NCBI GenBank assembly: GCA_004151065.3
Contig: NWUY0304476454.1
Location: 1 to 22,285 of the forward strand
From: Larix sibirica
Lineage: Eukaryota > Streptophyta > Pinopsida > Pinales > Pinaceae
Direction of reading: 5' to 3'
DNA: 22,285 nt
The notes under the pieces were generated by a model. The model made no database searches. It saw only the letters and a program-made list of their open reading frames with translations, and was not told the DNA's origin. The translations under genes were made by a program, and so were the position numbers. Shown piece after piece: positions 1 to 7,574 of this stretch (position 1 is the stretch's first letter; the number at the start of each line of letters is the position of its first letter).

Positions 1-18
1 AGGGTCCTCTCCTTAACA

Positions 19-68
19 GTCGAGCCTGCTTACGCATCCTTATGGTCGAGCCTGCTTGCGCATCCTAG
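19..68. repeat. 26-bp direct repeat, two copies
   Basis: The block 'gtcgagcctgcttRcgcatcct' occurs at 19 and again at 45, a period of 26 bp, with one A/G difference. It is a short tandem repeat with no coding role that I can see. Confidence 0.8.
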
Positions 69-894
69 GCTGTCCGCCGCGAGTATCTGTCTGGGGTTTA
101 AGCCCGTCCGTCCATACAAGAGGCACGATAGTGGTACTGACTAAGCATTAATGAGGGAAGTGTTGGTTATGAAACGTTGGTGACTGCTGTATCCGAAGCC
201 CGTGCACCAATGTTCTTCTATTGGAAGCCGGTGAATGCTATTGGGGTCTAACAAAGGTTGGATAAGTGCGTTATTGAGAGGTTGTTGAAGCAGTTGGGTA
301 GTTTGTAATAGTGAAGTAAAGGGAAAGTAGGCATAAGGTCTCACGCAATAGCAATCATTAGATTATTTCTTAGATGAATGAGTGAGTCTGAAGACCCAAT
401 AAGATAATAATCGGATAAGATAAGAAATCGTACTAACGCTGGGAATTAACCAGTCACATTGATGTACCTCTATTTCATGGATGGGCGGTAAGAATCTCTG
501 GCTGTGTATTACGCAATAAGAATCTATCCGTCCTCTGGGGCTGCCATCCTATCTCCCAACCTTCTTATCTATCATCTTATTAGGCTAAGGCTTACTTAGA
601 TGGGCTGCCACTTAGACGGCACGGAATCCCTATCATGAGCACGAGCATAATAAACTGGGTCTACTGGGTCTATGGGAATAGGGAAAAAACCATCACTTGT
701 CTATCAGCATAGGGTTAGAGATAATATGGGATGATGGGGGACTGGGCCTATTAGGGCAGGTCCGGCAAGCAAGCCACATATTATATACGAGCCCGCATTT
801 AGTGAAACCGCTATACCCAAAGGCAAGTTCTTATTCGCTTCGCTCACTCAATCCTGAAAGGCTATAACATTCTTTCATGGACCGAGATAATGCA

Positions 895-931
895 GTGGCT
901 TGCTTCTGGTAGAATCTGTGGCTTGCTTCTG
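895..931. repeat. 14-bp direct repeat, period 23
   Basis: The 14-mer 'gtggcttgcttctg' is present at 895-908 and identically at 918-931. It is one of many short direct repeats in this gene-free section. Confidence 0.75.
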
Positions 932-985
932 CTTCTATGGCTCAGACTTCAGCTTACTAAACTATCACTTAGGAAGGTTTAGAAT

Positions 986-1110
986 CGACTACTTCAACTT
1001 CAAACTTAGTAGGATGTATAATCCGATACTTCAACTGCTTCTAAGGCTGGAGAATAACTCACTTCAAATCTTATACTACTACGACTATTTCAACTTCGAA
1101 CTTAGGTAGG
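986..1110. repeat. Diverged 28-bp direct repeat, 96 bp apart
   Basis: The segment 986-1013 (cgactacttcaacttc...) recurs at 1082-1110 with two substitutions and one inserted base. Between the copies lie further fragments of the same 'acttcaa' motif (about 1029 and 1061). The whole stretch therefore looks like a decayed tandem array. A 69-codon frame across it (900-1109) is a by-product of the repeat. Confidence 0.7.
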
Positions 1111-1172
1111 TGAATGAATTTCTTGCTGTAACATTCTTCTACGAATGGGAACGGGAAATAAGGGTGTTAACG

Positions 1173-1192
1173 CTCACCATTCATATGGTGAG
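1173..1192. repeat. 20-bp hairpin repeat (CTCACYAT family), C variant
   Basis: CTCACCATTCATATGGTGAG folds into a perfect 8-bp stem (CTCACCAT/ATGGTGAG) around a TCAT loop. This is the only copy in the window with C at stem position 6, giving a C-G pair. The other copies have T there, giving a T(U)-G wobble. The family recurs at 1949, 2431, 7190, 22242 and 22265. Confidence 0.85.
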
Positions 1193-1940
1193 GGAATTCG
1201 TGGACGTCTTTTTCGTACGGGCCTAATCCAAAGCCAGTTGTTTCACCAGTTGAAGAGCTTCAGCCCCAGATATTCAGAAGGAAGAGTCAGGCGTGCTTAA
1301 CCACCATTTTGTCGATGTGCAGTTGAACCTGTCGATGAAGTTTTAGTAGATCCAACCTATCCACCACCAAATACACCTTAAGCTGCATATGAGCCACCTT
1401 ACCTAGTTGATTTTAGCCGGTTGAAGCAGTCCCTGTTAGTTAGTTGTTTAAGCTATGGTCCCACACATTTACACCCTGATTCTTCGGGAGACCGGAACCA
1501 CTTTAGTTAGGCCCTCATACTCGGTGCTTAGATATGCCGTACTGCCTCAGACCTCAGAATTGCCAAGTGCTACCTTCAGACAGACAGAATCTGAAACTCC
1601 TGAACTACAGTGCTGAAGTCCCCAATTATTTACCCACATCTTCTGCTCATCATTAACATGGTCCCACCCTGAAACCCATATGATTAAGATGAAGCTACTC
1701 TTTACGGTTATTCTGCTAGTTACCTTATGAACTGGGCGCTGGGTACAGTGCTTGCCGAGCATCTTGTGGTTACACTCCTCCTGGCACATTGATAGGATAC
1801 TTTTACCATTGATCCCACGCTTTTAGACAGAAGGACGAGAGCCTACCAAAGATAGTTAGTTACGTCACCCCTGGATAATTACACAAGCATTTGGCCTTAT
1901 GAAAGCGCTCAGCCAGGCGTTGAGAGGTCGAGGCAAGGGA

Positions 1941-1970
1941 CGGAGTCACTCACTATTCATATGGTGAGGG
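1941..1970. repeat. 20-bp hairpin repeat plus shared left flank
   Basis: The hairpin CTCACTATTCATATGGTGAG lies at 1949-1968. It is preceded by 'gacggagtca' and followed by 'gg', exactly as at 2421-2452 and 7180-7211, so about 30 bp is shared rather than the palindrome alone. The shared flank marks these three as one subfamily. The 1173 and 22242/22265 copies have different left flanks. Confidence 0.85.
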
Positions 1971-2334
1971 ATTTTATGCCAAGCATCCTAGCGTACTCAA
2001 GGTAGGCTTATCAGACCCAGCTAGAACCAGGTATTATCAGCCGAATAGAAGGACGAGGTCAGCTGGACAACCACTACGTTCGTGGGGATCACCATCCTTG
2101 CGTAGGGGAAGGAGGTTAGGGAGAGTTTGGGAATTGACTCCGATTGAATCGATTGTTCAAGCGCGGTCTACACCTTGGTTGTCGTAGGTAGGCTCCTCGG
2201 CTTAGTCGGCCTGCCTCTATTGTTCAAAACCCAACAACGCGCTAACCTCGGCTCCTTCAGTTTCAGTAGGGAAGAAAGACTTGAAGGAGGGGAAGAAAGA
2301 GGTTGAGGGGAAGAAATCATTTCCATTCGATCAA

Positions 2335-2369
2335 GTCATTCATGCATAATGACATATATAATGAATGAC
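2335..2369. repeat. 35-bp AT-rich palindrome at head of unit, copy 1
   Basis: Terminal inverted repeats GTCATTCAT (2335-2343) and ATGAATGAC (2361-2369) enclose an AT-rich core (gcataatgacatatata). The adjacent A (2334) and T (2370) extend the stem to 10 bp. It shares its core with other palindromes at 2751, 2789, 4657, 11928, 22062 and 22111. Confidence 0.85.
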
Positions 2370-2370
2370 T

Positions 2371-2401
2371 GGAAGAAATGGACTTTGAAATAAGTCCTTC
2401 C
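2371..2401. repeat. Stem-loop GGACTT/AAGTCC, copy 1
   Basis: GGACTT at 2380-2385 pairs with AAGTCC at 2392-2397 around a 6-base loop. Outer GGAA (2371) and TTCC (2398) could pair as well. It follows the 35-bp palindrome by one base, so the head of the unit carries hairpins one after another. The equivalent in copy 2 is 7130-7160. Confidence 0.65.
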
Positions 2402-2420
2402 CTGATGACAGGCCCGGAGG

Positions 2421-2452
2421 GACGGAGTCACTCACTATTCATATGGTGAGGG
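2421..2452. repeat. 20-bp hairpin repeat with shared flank, copy 1
   Basis: CTCACTATTCATATGGTGAG at 2431-2450 is preceded by 'gacggagtca' as at 1941. The T-G pair at stem position 6 is as in most family members. It is followed by a second 'gtgagg', which partly repeats the right arm. Confidence 0.85.
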
Positions 2453-2465
2453 TGAGGTAAGTAAT

Positions 2466-2498
2466 GAACTCTCGGGCCGCCATCGCCGCCATCGAGAG
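2466..2498. repeat. GAACTCTCG module with CTCTCG/CGAGAG inverted repeat, copy 1
   Basis: CTCTCG (2469-2474) and CGAGAG (2493-2498) are inverted around two tandem copies of the 9-mer 'gccgccatc' (2476-2493). Parts of the module recur at 6398-6434 (gaactctcgactaaaggccgc), 11157-11193 and 22194-22222, each next to a 'ggtgag' stretch. In copy 2 it is at 7225-7257. The role is unknown. Confidence 0.6.
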
Positions 2499-2499
2499 G

Positions 2500-2523
2500 T
2501 ACGTTTAGTGGCTCGACTACGCC
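2500..2523. other. 24-bp block that differs completely between the two copies
   Basis: Copy 1 has 'tacgtttagtgg...' here. Copy 2 has 'gaccataaggta...' at 7259-7282. Only 8 of 24 positions agree, close to chance, while both flanks are identical and the length is unchanged. It directly follows the CTCTCG/CGAGAG inverted repeat. Confidence 0.9.
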
Positions 2524-2732
2524 GGCGAGAAAGCGAGGCGCCAACCAAGTGTCAGTAGCGGGACGTTCTGTCAATCGGGGAAGGGACCTGGAGATATCAG
2601 AAGTGAGAATGCTGACATGAGTAACGATGAATCATGTGAAAAGATCGCCTGAGTTCATCAACTTGAAGAACTAAAACCATCGCCGCCATCAATTCGATCA
2701 TGACGATCTCCCTGCCTGAATGAGATAGGTAA

Positions 2733-2815
2733 TTACGCTTTAGCAGATCATGCATATATTATATATGTCATTATGCTTTAGCAGAAAATGCATATATGGG
2801 CATATGTCATTACGC
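2733..2815. repeat. 38/39-bp tandem repeat carrying AT-rich palindromes, copy 1
   Basis: The unit 'RYgctttagcagaWMatgcatatat...catt' is repeated at 2733 and 2771, and a third copy begins at 2810. Each unit holds a member of the AT-rich palindrome family (2751-2776 and 2789-2815), reading in the opposite orientation to the one at 2335. The equivalent in copy 2 is 7492-7574. Confidence 0.8.
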
Positions 2816-3700
2816 TCCTACCTACAAGCCCTCTCACCTGCCAAGCCAAGCCATCGAACCATCCAATAGCTATAGATCAGGGAGAGCGGGTAGATCGAGA
2901 GACTTTCAGTGAGAAGGGACTAGAGAGGAGATATACATTCAGAGAAGGCAGGTAGGGCCTTTCACCTTAGGTCTAGAGCTAACAGCCCACCAAGGATGAA
3001 GGCATTGTCACAGGTACTTTTATGGTAACCCGTTCACCCCATGAATCAGTGCAGCAGCGATCGAACCAGCGTATAGTTCATGAAACAGGAACAAAAAAGA
3101 CCTCTGTCAAAGGAAGGAGGACATGGAGGGATGGATATATGAATTTCAATTATATCCACCTCTAAGTAGCTGGACCAGGACAAAGAAGGACCAAGGGAAA
3201 AGGCGCCGGCCCACCCCAATTGATCAATAGGAAACTCTGCTAGCTCACCTAACAACACTAGCTTTGGAATAGACACACCTGATTACCTGTATTACACCCT
3301 TCAGACCAAGACAACGAACCTTGAGCTTCAGGATTTAGATGCTTCTTCTGTATGCAAACAACTTAGCATCCTTATTCTTGTTAGTATACCTCCTTACAAT
3401 TCTTCTTACCTCATTACGGGCCGCCCAGGCAGCTCTCCGTCTTTATTTATTTCCTGACCTTACCTGGCCTCTTGTTTTCATATTCTTGGCTTCTACCAGG
3501 AGTGATATAATTCTCTGGCTTCTCTAGCTTGGAAAGCTGCTTCTCTACACACTATGAAACATTACCCCATTAGTTGCTGCTTACCCATTCTCGCCTATGA
3601 ACCCACCCTACTTGCTTGCGAATTATTGCTACAGGTAGATTAGTTATTAGTATATTGTACACGTCTCCCCCCCATAAGTGAGTAGCTGCTTGAATCCAAC
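2816..3700. other. Gene-free part of the unit with short shadow ORFs (also 7575-8459)
   Basis: The only frames are 62-76 codons: 3046-3276 on the minus strand and 3339-3527 on the plus strand, the latter rich in Leu and Ala. None resembles a known family, and there is no RNA gene I can recognise. A pyrimidine-rich stretch (3340-3600) explains the apparent hydrophobic frame. Bases are identical in copy 2. Confidence 0.5.
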
Positions 3701-3703
3701 CCA

Positions 3704-3741
3704 GTTAGTTAGTGGGCAACAGGTTAGTTAGTGGACAACAG
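3704..3741. repeat. 19-bp tandem repeat, two copies (also 8463-8500)
   Basis: The unit 'gttagttagtggRcaacag' lies at 3704-3722 and 3723-3741, with a single g/a difference. It is present at +4759 in the second copy. Confidence 0.85.
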
Positions 3742-4798
3742 CAGGGAGTAGCGTTCCGTAGTTGATGCCTATCCCTCGGACAGATTTACTACCTGCCGCC
3801 TCACTTAACCCACTTAGGAATCATCTCCCAACTTACAGCGAGCGGATCGGGGATGGAAGGAAGGACATAGAGCTGTTGGACAACGGAACGGGTGGGTATA
3901 TGGGGCACACAAGCTTCAATCACACCTTCTTGCTTGAGGCGAGCGAGTATCGGTAGCTGCTGCTCTTTGACTCTGCCTACCTTTACTTCCTAAGAGCTAC
4001 TTTCTAATCTCTGAGAAATACCTACTTCCTAATAGTACCTTACTAATAAATAAGAATTCCTTACCTTATAGAGGGAGTTGGGTCTTTGTCTGCAGCTAAG
4101 GGTGCAAAGGTTCTATCTCCGTCCTATATAGAATCCTGATACTTACCCTTTTGGGTCTACGGGGTTTAGGGTTTATATGGTGTTATATAGGGGTCATATT
4201 GCTAGAGGGTTTAGGAGGCTTCTATTTTTTGTTACCAGAAGGGAAGGAAGGGGAAGAAAGAGAAGGAGTATTGTCTCATGTTCGCAATTGCCAGTCAAAG
4301 AGAGACAGAAGGCCAATAGCTTATCATTGTAAACCGGTCATTACCAATCAGCCGACAGGATATCAGACCCCCGAGCATCATTGCCGTAGATCATTGACGA
4401 TACCAGAGAGACCCTCATTCACAGGAGGTGCCGATACCCAGTTACCGATACCCGCAAGACCATGCCCCTCATTCCCACCGGTCAATGCCAGCCGAGAGGA
4501 CATCAGGCCCAGGAAGGAGGTACCGATTCACGATAGACGATACCCAGACCCTCATTACCCACCAGACCAGGAGGTTGACACAGGGAGGGGCCTAATCACA
4601 GGGAGGGCACACTCCTACTGCTACCACGTAGAGCTACAAATACACAGAGTCAATTTGCATAATCGCATATATAATGACAGGAGCTAAATAGTGCATGCAG
4701 AGCGCCTTAATCTTGATGCTTACCTTCTATTTGACTTTCTTCACGGTTGATTGCTTTATATACTTGCACCTGGAGAACTAGTGAACCGGGGTTGGACA
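3742..4798. other. Gene-free part of the unit containing a 178-codon Met-less frame (also 8501-9557)
   Basis: The longest open frame of the window runs 4151-4687 (and 8910-9446). It opens at TTG and has no ATG anywhere. It is rich in Pro, Arg, Asp and Tyr from repeated 'gatacc', 'cattacc' and 'caggaggt' motifs. Its stop lies just after an AT-rich palindrome of the dispersed family (4657-4678; 9416-9437). I see no domain, so I do not call it a gene. Confidence 0.5.
4657..4678. repeat. AT-rich palindrome family member (also 9416-9437)
   Basis: GCATAATCGCATATATAATGAC matches the core of the 2335 palindrome (gcataatgacatatataatga) except for a few bases near its middle. It lacks the long terminal inverted repeats, so it is a degraded or minimal member. 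Confidence 0.7.
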
Positions 4799-4852
4799 AT
4801 GGCGATGAGGTTACCGAACTGATGAGGTTACTTAACTGATGAGGTTCGCCAT
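4799..4852. repeat. 17-bp tandem repeat inside a 7-bp inverted repeat (also 9558-9611)
   Basis: The unit 'gatgaggttaccgaact' is repeated at 4804, 4821 (two changes) and partially at 4838. The array is bracketed by ATGGCGA (4799-4805) and TCGCCAT (4846-4852), an exact inverted repeat, so it could fold as one hairpin. Confidence 0.75.
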
Positions 4853-4884
4853 CAATGCCGATAGGAGTTGTATTCAATCCATTA

Positions 4885-5280
4885 CCATAGCACGATTCCC
4901 GCACGATTCACATACCACGAGGCCCATAGCACGATTACTACCCATTCCCTAGTAGAGCACGAGTACCATACACGATTCCCATAGATCAATCCCATATATC
5001 GAGGCCCATACACGTAGAGGATGTGAGTGCACCGATGAGGAGTGATTGATTCGATTGATGAACATCGTTGGGGGTGGGGCGGTACAACGGACAACATCTG
5101 CTGCCGAGAGGGGCGGGCCAACGGACGGATGGACGGAGGTGATCCTTATTATGAGAGCACGAGGCCCATAGCACCATTACCATAGTACGATTCCACATAG
5201 CACAATGACTCCCCATTCCCTAGTAGAGCACGATTCACATACCACCATTCCCATAGCACGAGGCCCATACACGTAGAGGA
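4885..5280. repeat. Degenerate 'cccatagcacga' low-complexity region (also 9644-10039)
   Basis: Variants of 'cccatagcacgattcc' recur many times (4886, 4922, 5163, 5251 and others). Two longer diverged copies start at 'cccattccctagtagagcac', 4941-5020 and 5212-5279, and both end in 'cccatacacgtagagg'. Overlapping short minus-strand frames across this region are products of the repeat. A short CA run (about 5326-5340) follows. Confidence 0.7.
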
Positions 5281-6240
5281 GGATTTACGTACAGGCGTTA
5301 CCACAGATACACATTGAGCTACACTACTCACACACACACATACCCAACATTCACAATAAGCACCAGACGTAGCAGCACATACAGCACCCTCACATAGCCG
5401 ACAGAGCCAGTCATAAACAGTGCTCAGAGCCAGTGGTTACGCATCGCAAGTATGGCCGAATCCCCACGTAGCCCACCTCATTGAGCCCGCTGAGAGGAGA
5501 GCCCATCACTGCCAACCGGTGTTCCCACCTCATATAGCACACCCCCACACATAGCCCACCTCATATTGACAACCAGCCGATTGCCAATCATTCACAAACG
5601 GTCATTCCTAGTCAGCCGAGAGTCGATCATACCCACATTGACCTTCATACCTGAGTCACCCTAACCACATGACACATCCACCCAACACGGGTAAGGTACG
5701 GGACGGGAAGAAGCTACGAGACAGGACGGCACGGGAAGGGAAGGGACCGAGTGAGTGAGGCACAGACATAGGGGCATTCATTGCCGATAGCAGCCGATAG
5801 TTGATGCAGTCGCCTTCTACTGGGTCGATAACTCGAATTTGGCTTTAGGGAACTAGCTCAAATCGCTGAGTTAAAGCAGTTCAGTAAGGTAATCTCGTCC
5901 GACCTAAGAAGTACGAGTTCCTAGTGCGCCCGCCCGAAGTACGGGTAGAACAAGGTGGCCGCTTTCCCGCATCGTAATTACGTATCTAAAAAACAAATAA
6001 AAGACTAATTGTTGGGCGTGTAAGAAGAGGTTTCAGGAGTGTATCCAGTGGTGTTGTGGTAAGCGTGGTGGGCAGTTCTAATGGCTTCCTGGGTTGCCTG
6101 TCCCGCTCAAGAGTGCTGGTCCCTCCCTCCCATAAAGATTCCTGCCTGAAGCACTAGGTTGGTGCATCAGTAAGCAGGTAAGTGAGGGGGAAAATAGAAG
6201 GCAGTTAGTTAAGTGGGTTTATAGTGGTAAAAGTTAAGGC
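5281..6240. other. Gene-free part of the unit (also 10040-10999)
   Basis: No frame reaches 65 codons except repeat-derived ones at the left edge. The left half continues the low-complexity CA-rich texture ('cacatagcc', 'cccacctcat'). The right half is ordinary sequence in which I recognise nothing. Confidence 0.5.
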
Positions 6241-6263
6241 GAGTAGGCAGAGTCTAAATAGCA

Positions 6264-6277
6264 GGTACCATGGTACC
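6264..6277. repeat. 14-bp perfect palindrome GGTACCATGGTACC (also 11023-11036)
   Basis: This is a perfect self-complementary 14-mer with no loop. It lies at the start of a set of diverged 'agcagtaccc...aagcaagtg' repeats (about 6262, 6359, 6531 and 6979). Confidence 0.8.
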
Positions 6278-6590
6278 CAAGTACGATTCTGTAAGCAAGT
6301 GTGTAGTTGAACGCCCATGCTCTGTTGAACGCCCGTCCCGAAAATAGAAGTAGTCTATAGCAGTACCTCCTAAACATTCATGAAGTAAGTGGTCTAGGGT
6401 GAGCTTGCCGAACTCTCGACTAAAGGCCGCCATCGCTAACAGGTCTAGTTCTTCAGGTGGGTTAGGTAGTGTGTTAAGTTAGTTAGAAAGGTTCAGGGTA
6501 AACTTGGATCATCCCGCCCGGAAAGGTAAATAGCAGTACCCAAGCACTAAGCGATTCATTAAGCAAGTGGTATAAGGAGATCTAGTTATT

Positions 6591-6989
6591 AAGGTGTGGG
6601 TAACTATGCAGGTAGGTAGCAGGCATTAACTGAAAGGCAGGTAGGGTCTGTCTATTCCTATCAATGGAGTGGTTTCTAATGACTGAATCGTATTGGCAAG
6701 GCTCCTCGGCGGTAACATGGCACCAATAAGTTAATAGTAGTACAAAGACAAATTGATAAGGTAATGATATCAATGTAGGGTAAAGGGTTAATAGAATAAG
6801 TGCTGTACCCCCGATTCCTTCCTGGCTGAAACAAGAGGTGATAAGTAGGGTAATAAGAAGGTGTTTTAAGGTGGGTAAAGAAGGTTGTTAGCAGACACTA
6901 AAAGTCTAAGTATGGCTCTTCCTAGCCAGTGGGTTCTAATTACTAAATTGTATCCTGAGGCTTGGCCGGAATAGTCTGGTACCAAGCAT
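6591..6989. repeat. Diverged internal duplication of about 130 bp (also 11350-11748)
   Basis: 6591-6730 and 6868-6989 align along their length with many substitutions and gaps. The shared order is 'aaggtg..gggtaa', 'gcagRca.taa', 'agtggXttctaatXactgaatcgtat' type text, 'ggcttgg/aggctcc', then 'ggXaccaa'. An old duplication therefore lies inside the recent one. The short frames of this segment (for example 6582-6773 on the minus strand) are not credible genes. Confidence 0.5.
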
Positions 6990-7093
6990 ATTGAAGCAAG
7001 TGTAGTTTTCACTACTAGCCTATTCTATTTCTAGGAGCGCTACTTATTCCCCTTACTTTGAAAAAGGGGAAGAAATCATTTCCATTCGATCAA

Positions 7094-7128
7094 TTCATTC
7101 ATGCATAATGACATATATAATGAATGAA
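7094..7128. repeat. 35-bp AT-rich palindrome, copy 2 (T-A variant)
   Basis: This is equivalent to 2335-2369, but the outermost stem pair is changed on both sides. The left arm reads TTCATTCAT and the right arm ATGAATGAA, so G-C has become T-A and the stem stays perfect. Confidence 0.85.
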
Positions 7129-7179
7129 TGGAAGAAATGGACTTTGAAATAAGTCCTTCCCTGATGACAGGCCCGTAGG

Positions 7180-7211
7180 GACGGAGTCACTCACTATTCA
7201 TATGGTGAGGG
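7180..7211. repeat. 20-bp hairpin repeat with shared flank, copy 2
   Basis: This is the equivalent of 2421-2452, with the hairpin at 7190-7209. It is identical to copy 1 although bases on both sides differ between the copies (7176; 7259-7282). Confidence 0.85.
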
Positions 7212-7491
7212 TGAGGTAAGTAATGAACTCTCGGGCCGCCATCGCCGCCATCGAGAGGGACCATAAGGTAACAGGAGAGGAGGGCGAGAAAGCGAGGCGC
7301 CAACCAAGTGTCAGTAGCGGGACGTTCTGTCAATCGGGGAAGGGACCTGGAGATATCAGAAGTGAGAATGCTGACATGAGTAACGATGAATCATGTGAAA
7401 AGATCGCCTGAGTTCATCAACTTGAAGAACTAAAACCATCGCCGCCATCAATTCGATCATGACGATCTCCCTGCCTGAATGAGATAGGTAA

Positions 7492-7574
7492 TTACGCTTT
7501 AGCAGATCATGCATATATTATATATGTCATTATGCTTTAGCAGAAAATGCATATATGGGCATATGTCATTACGC
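7492..7574. repeat. 38/39-bp tandem repeat carrying AT-rich palindromes, copy 2
   Basis: This is the exact equivalent of 2733-2815 in the second copy of the 4,759-bp unit. The palindromes lie at 7510-7535 and 7548-7574. Confidence 0.8.

Larger units (their letters stand above)
69..2305. other. Gene-free stretch left of the tandem duplication
   Basis: No reading frame here exceeds about 80 codons, and none of the short ones resembles a protein I know. The stretch holds several diverged short direct repeats and two copies of the 20-bp hairpin repeat (1173 and 1949), annotated separately. Around 2250-2310 it becomes purine-rich ('gggaagaaag' type), leading into the start of the 4,759-bp unit. 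I see no tRNA, rRNA or intron core. The texture is that of intergenic plant mitochondrial DNA, which is an inference. Confidence 0.6.
2306..7064. repeat. 4,759-bp direct repeat, copy 1
   Basis: Position n in this copy corresponds to n+4759 in copy 2, with no indel at any point I compared. The match begins at 2306; the base before it differs (g versus a). Within the unit there is no credible gene. It holds a hairpin-rich head (2306-2525), AT-rich palindromes, low-complexity 'cccatagcacga' DNA (4885-5280) and diverged internal repeats (6240-7000). Differences from copy 2 were seen only at 2335, 2369, 2417 and the block 2500-2523. Such near-identity means a recent duplication, copy correction between repeats, or an assembly that merged two repeat variants. 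Confidence 0.95.

Noticed and set aside
1328-1510. A 60-codon frame with one internal TAA and protein-like Pro/Tyr-rich text (VDPTYPPPNTP...)
   Set aside because: Too short, no start, one stop and no recognisable family; composition alone can explain it.
2733-2815. Regularly spaced palindromic repeats that could suggest a CRISPR-like array
   Set aside because: Only two full units with 38/39-bp period; the spacer-like parts are themselves repeated and no cas genes are present.
3046-3276. Minus-strand 76-codon frame, duplicated at 7805-8035
   Set aside because: Its duplication is due to the 4,759-bp repeat and is not evidence of selection; no motif, and a plain shadow frame in gene-free DNA.
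4838-4852. 'ctgatgag' motifs at 4819 and 4836 resembling the hammerhead ribozyme core
   Set aside because: No GAAA segment or closing stem in the required positions; the motif is just part of a 17-bp tandem repeat.
4882-5337. Several overlapping minus-strand frames with recurring 'YMGLIYG/CMGLVLW' text
   Set aside because: Translation of the degenerate 'cccatagcacga' repeat; overlapping frames in different phases cannot all be genes.
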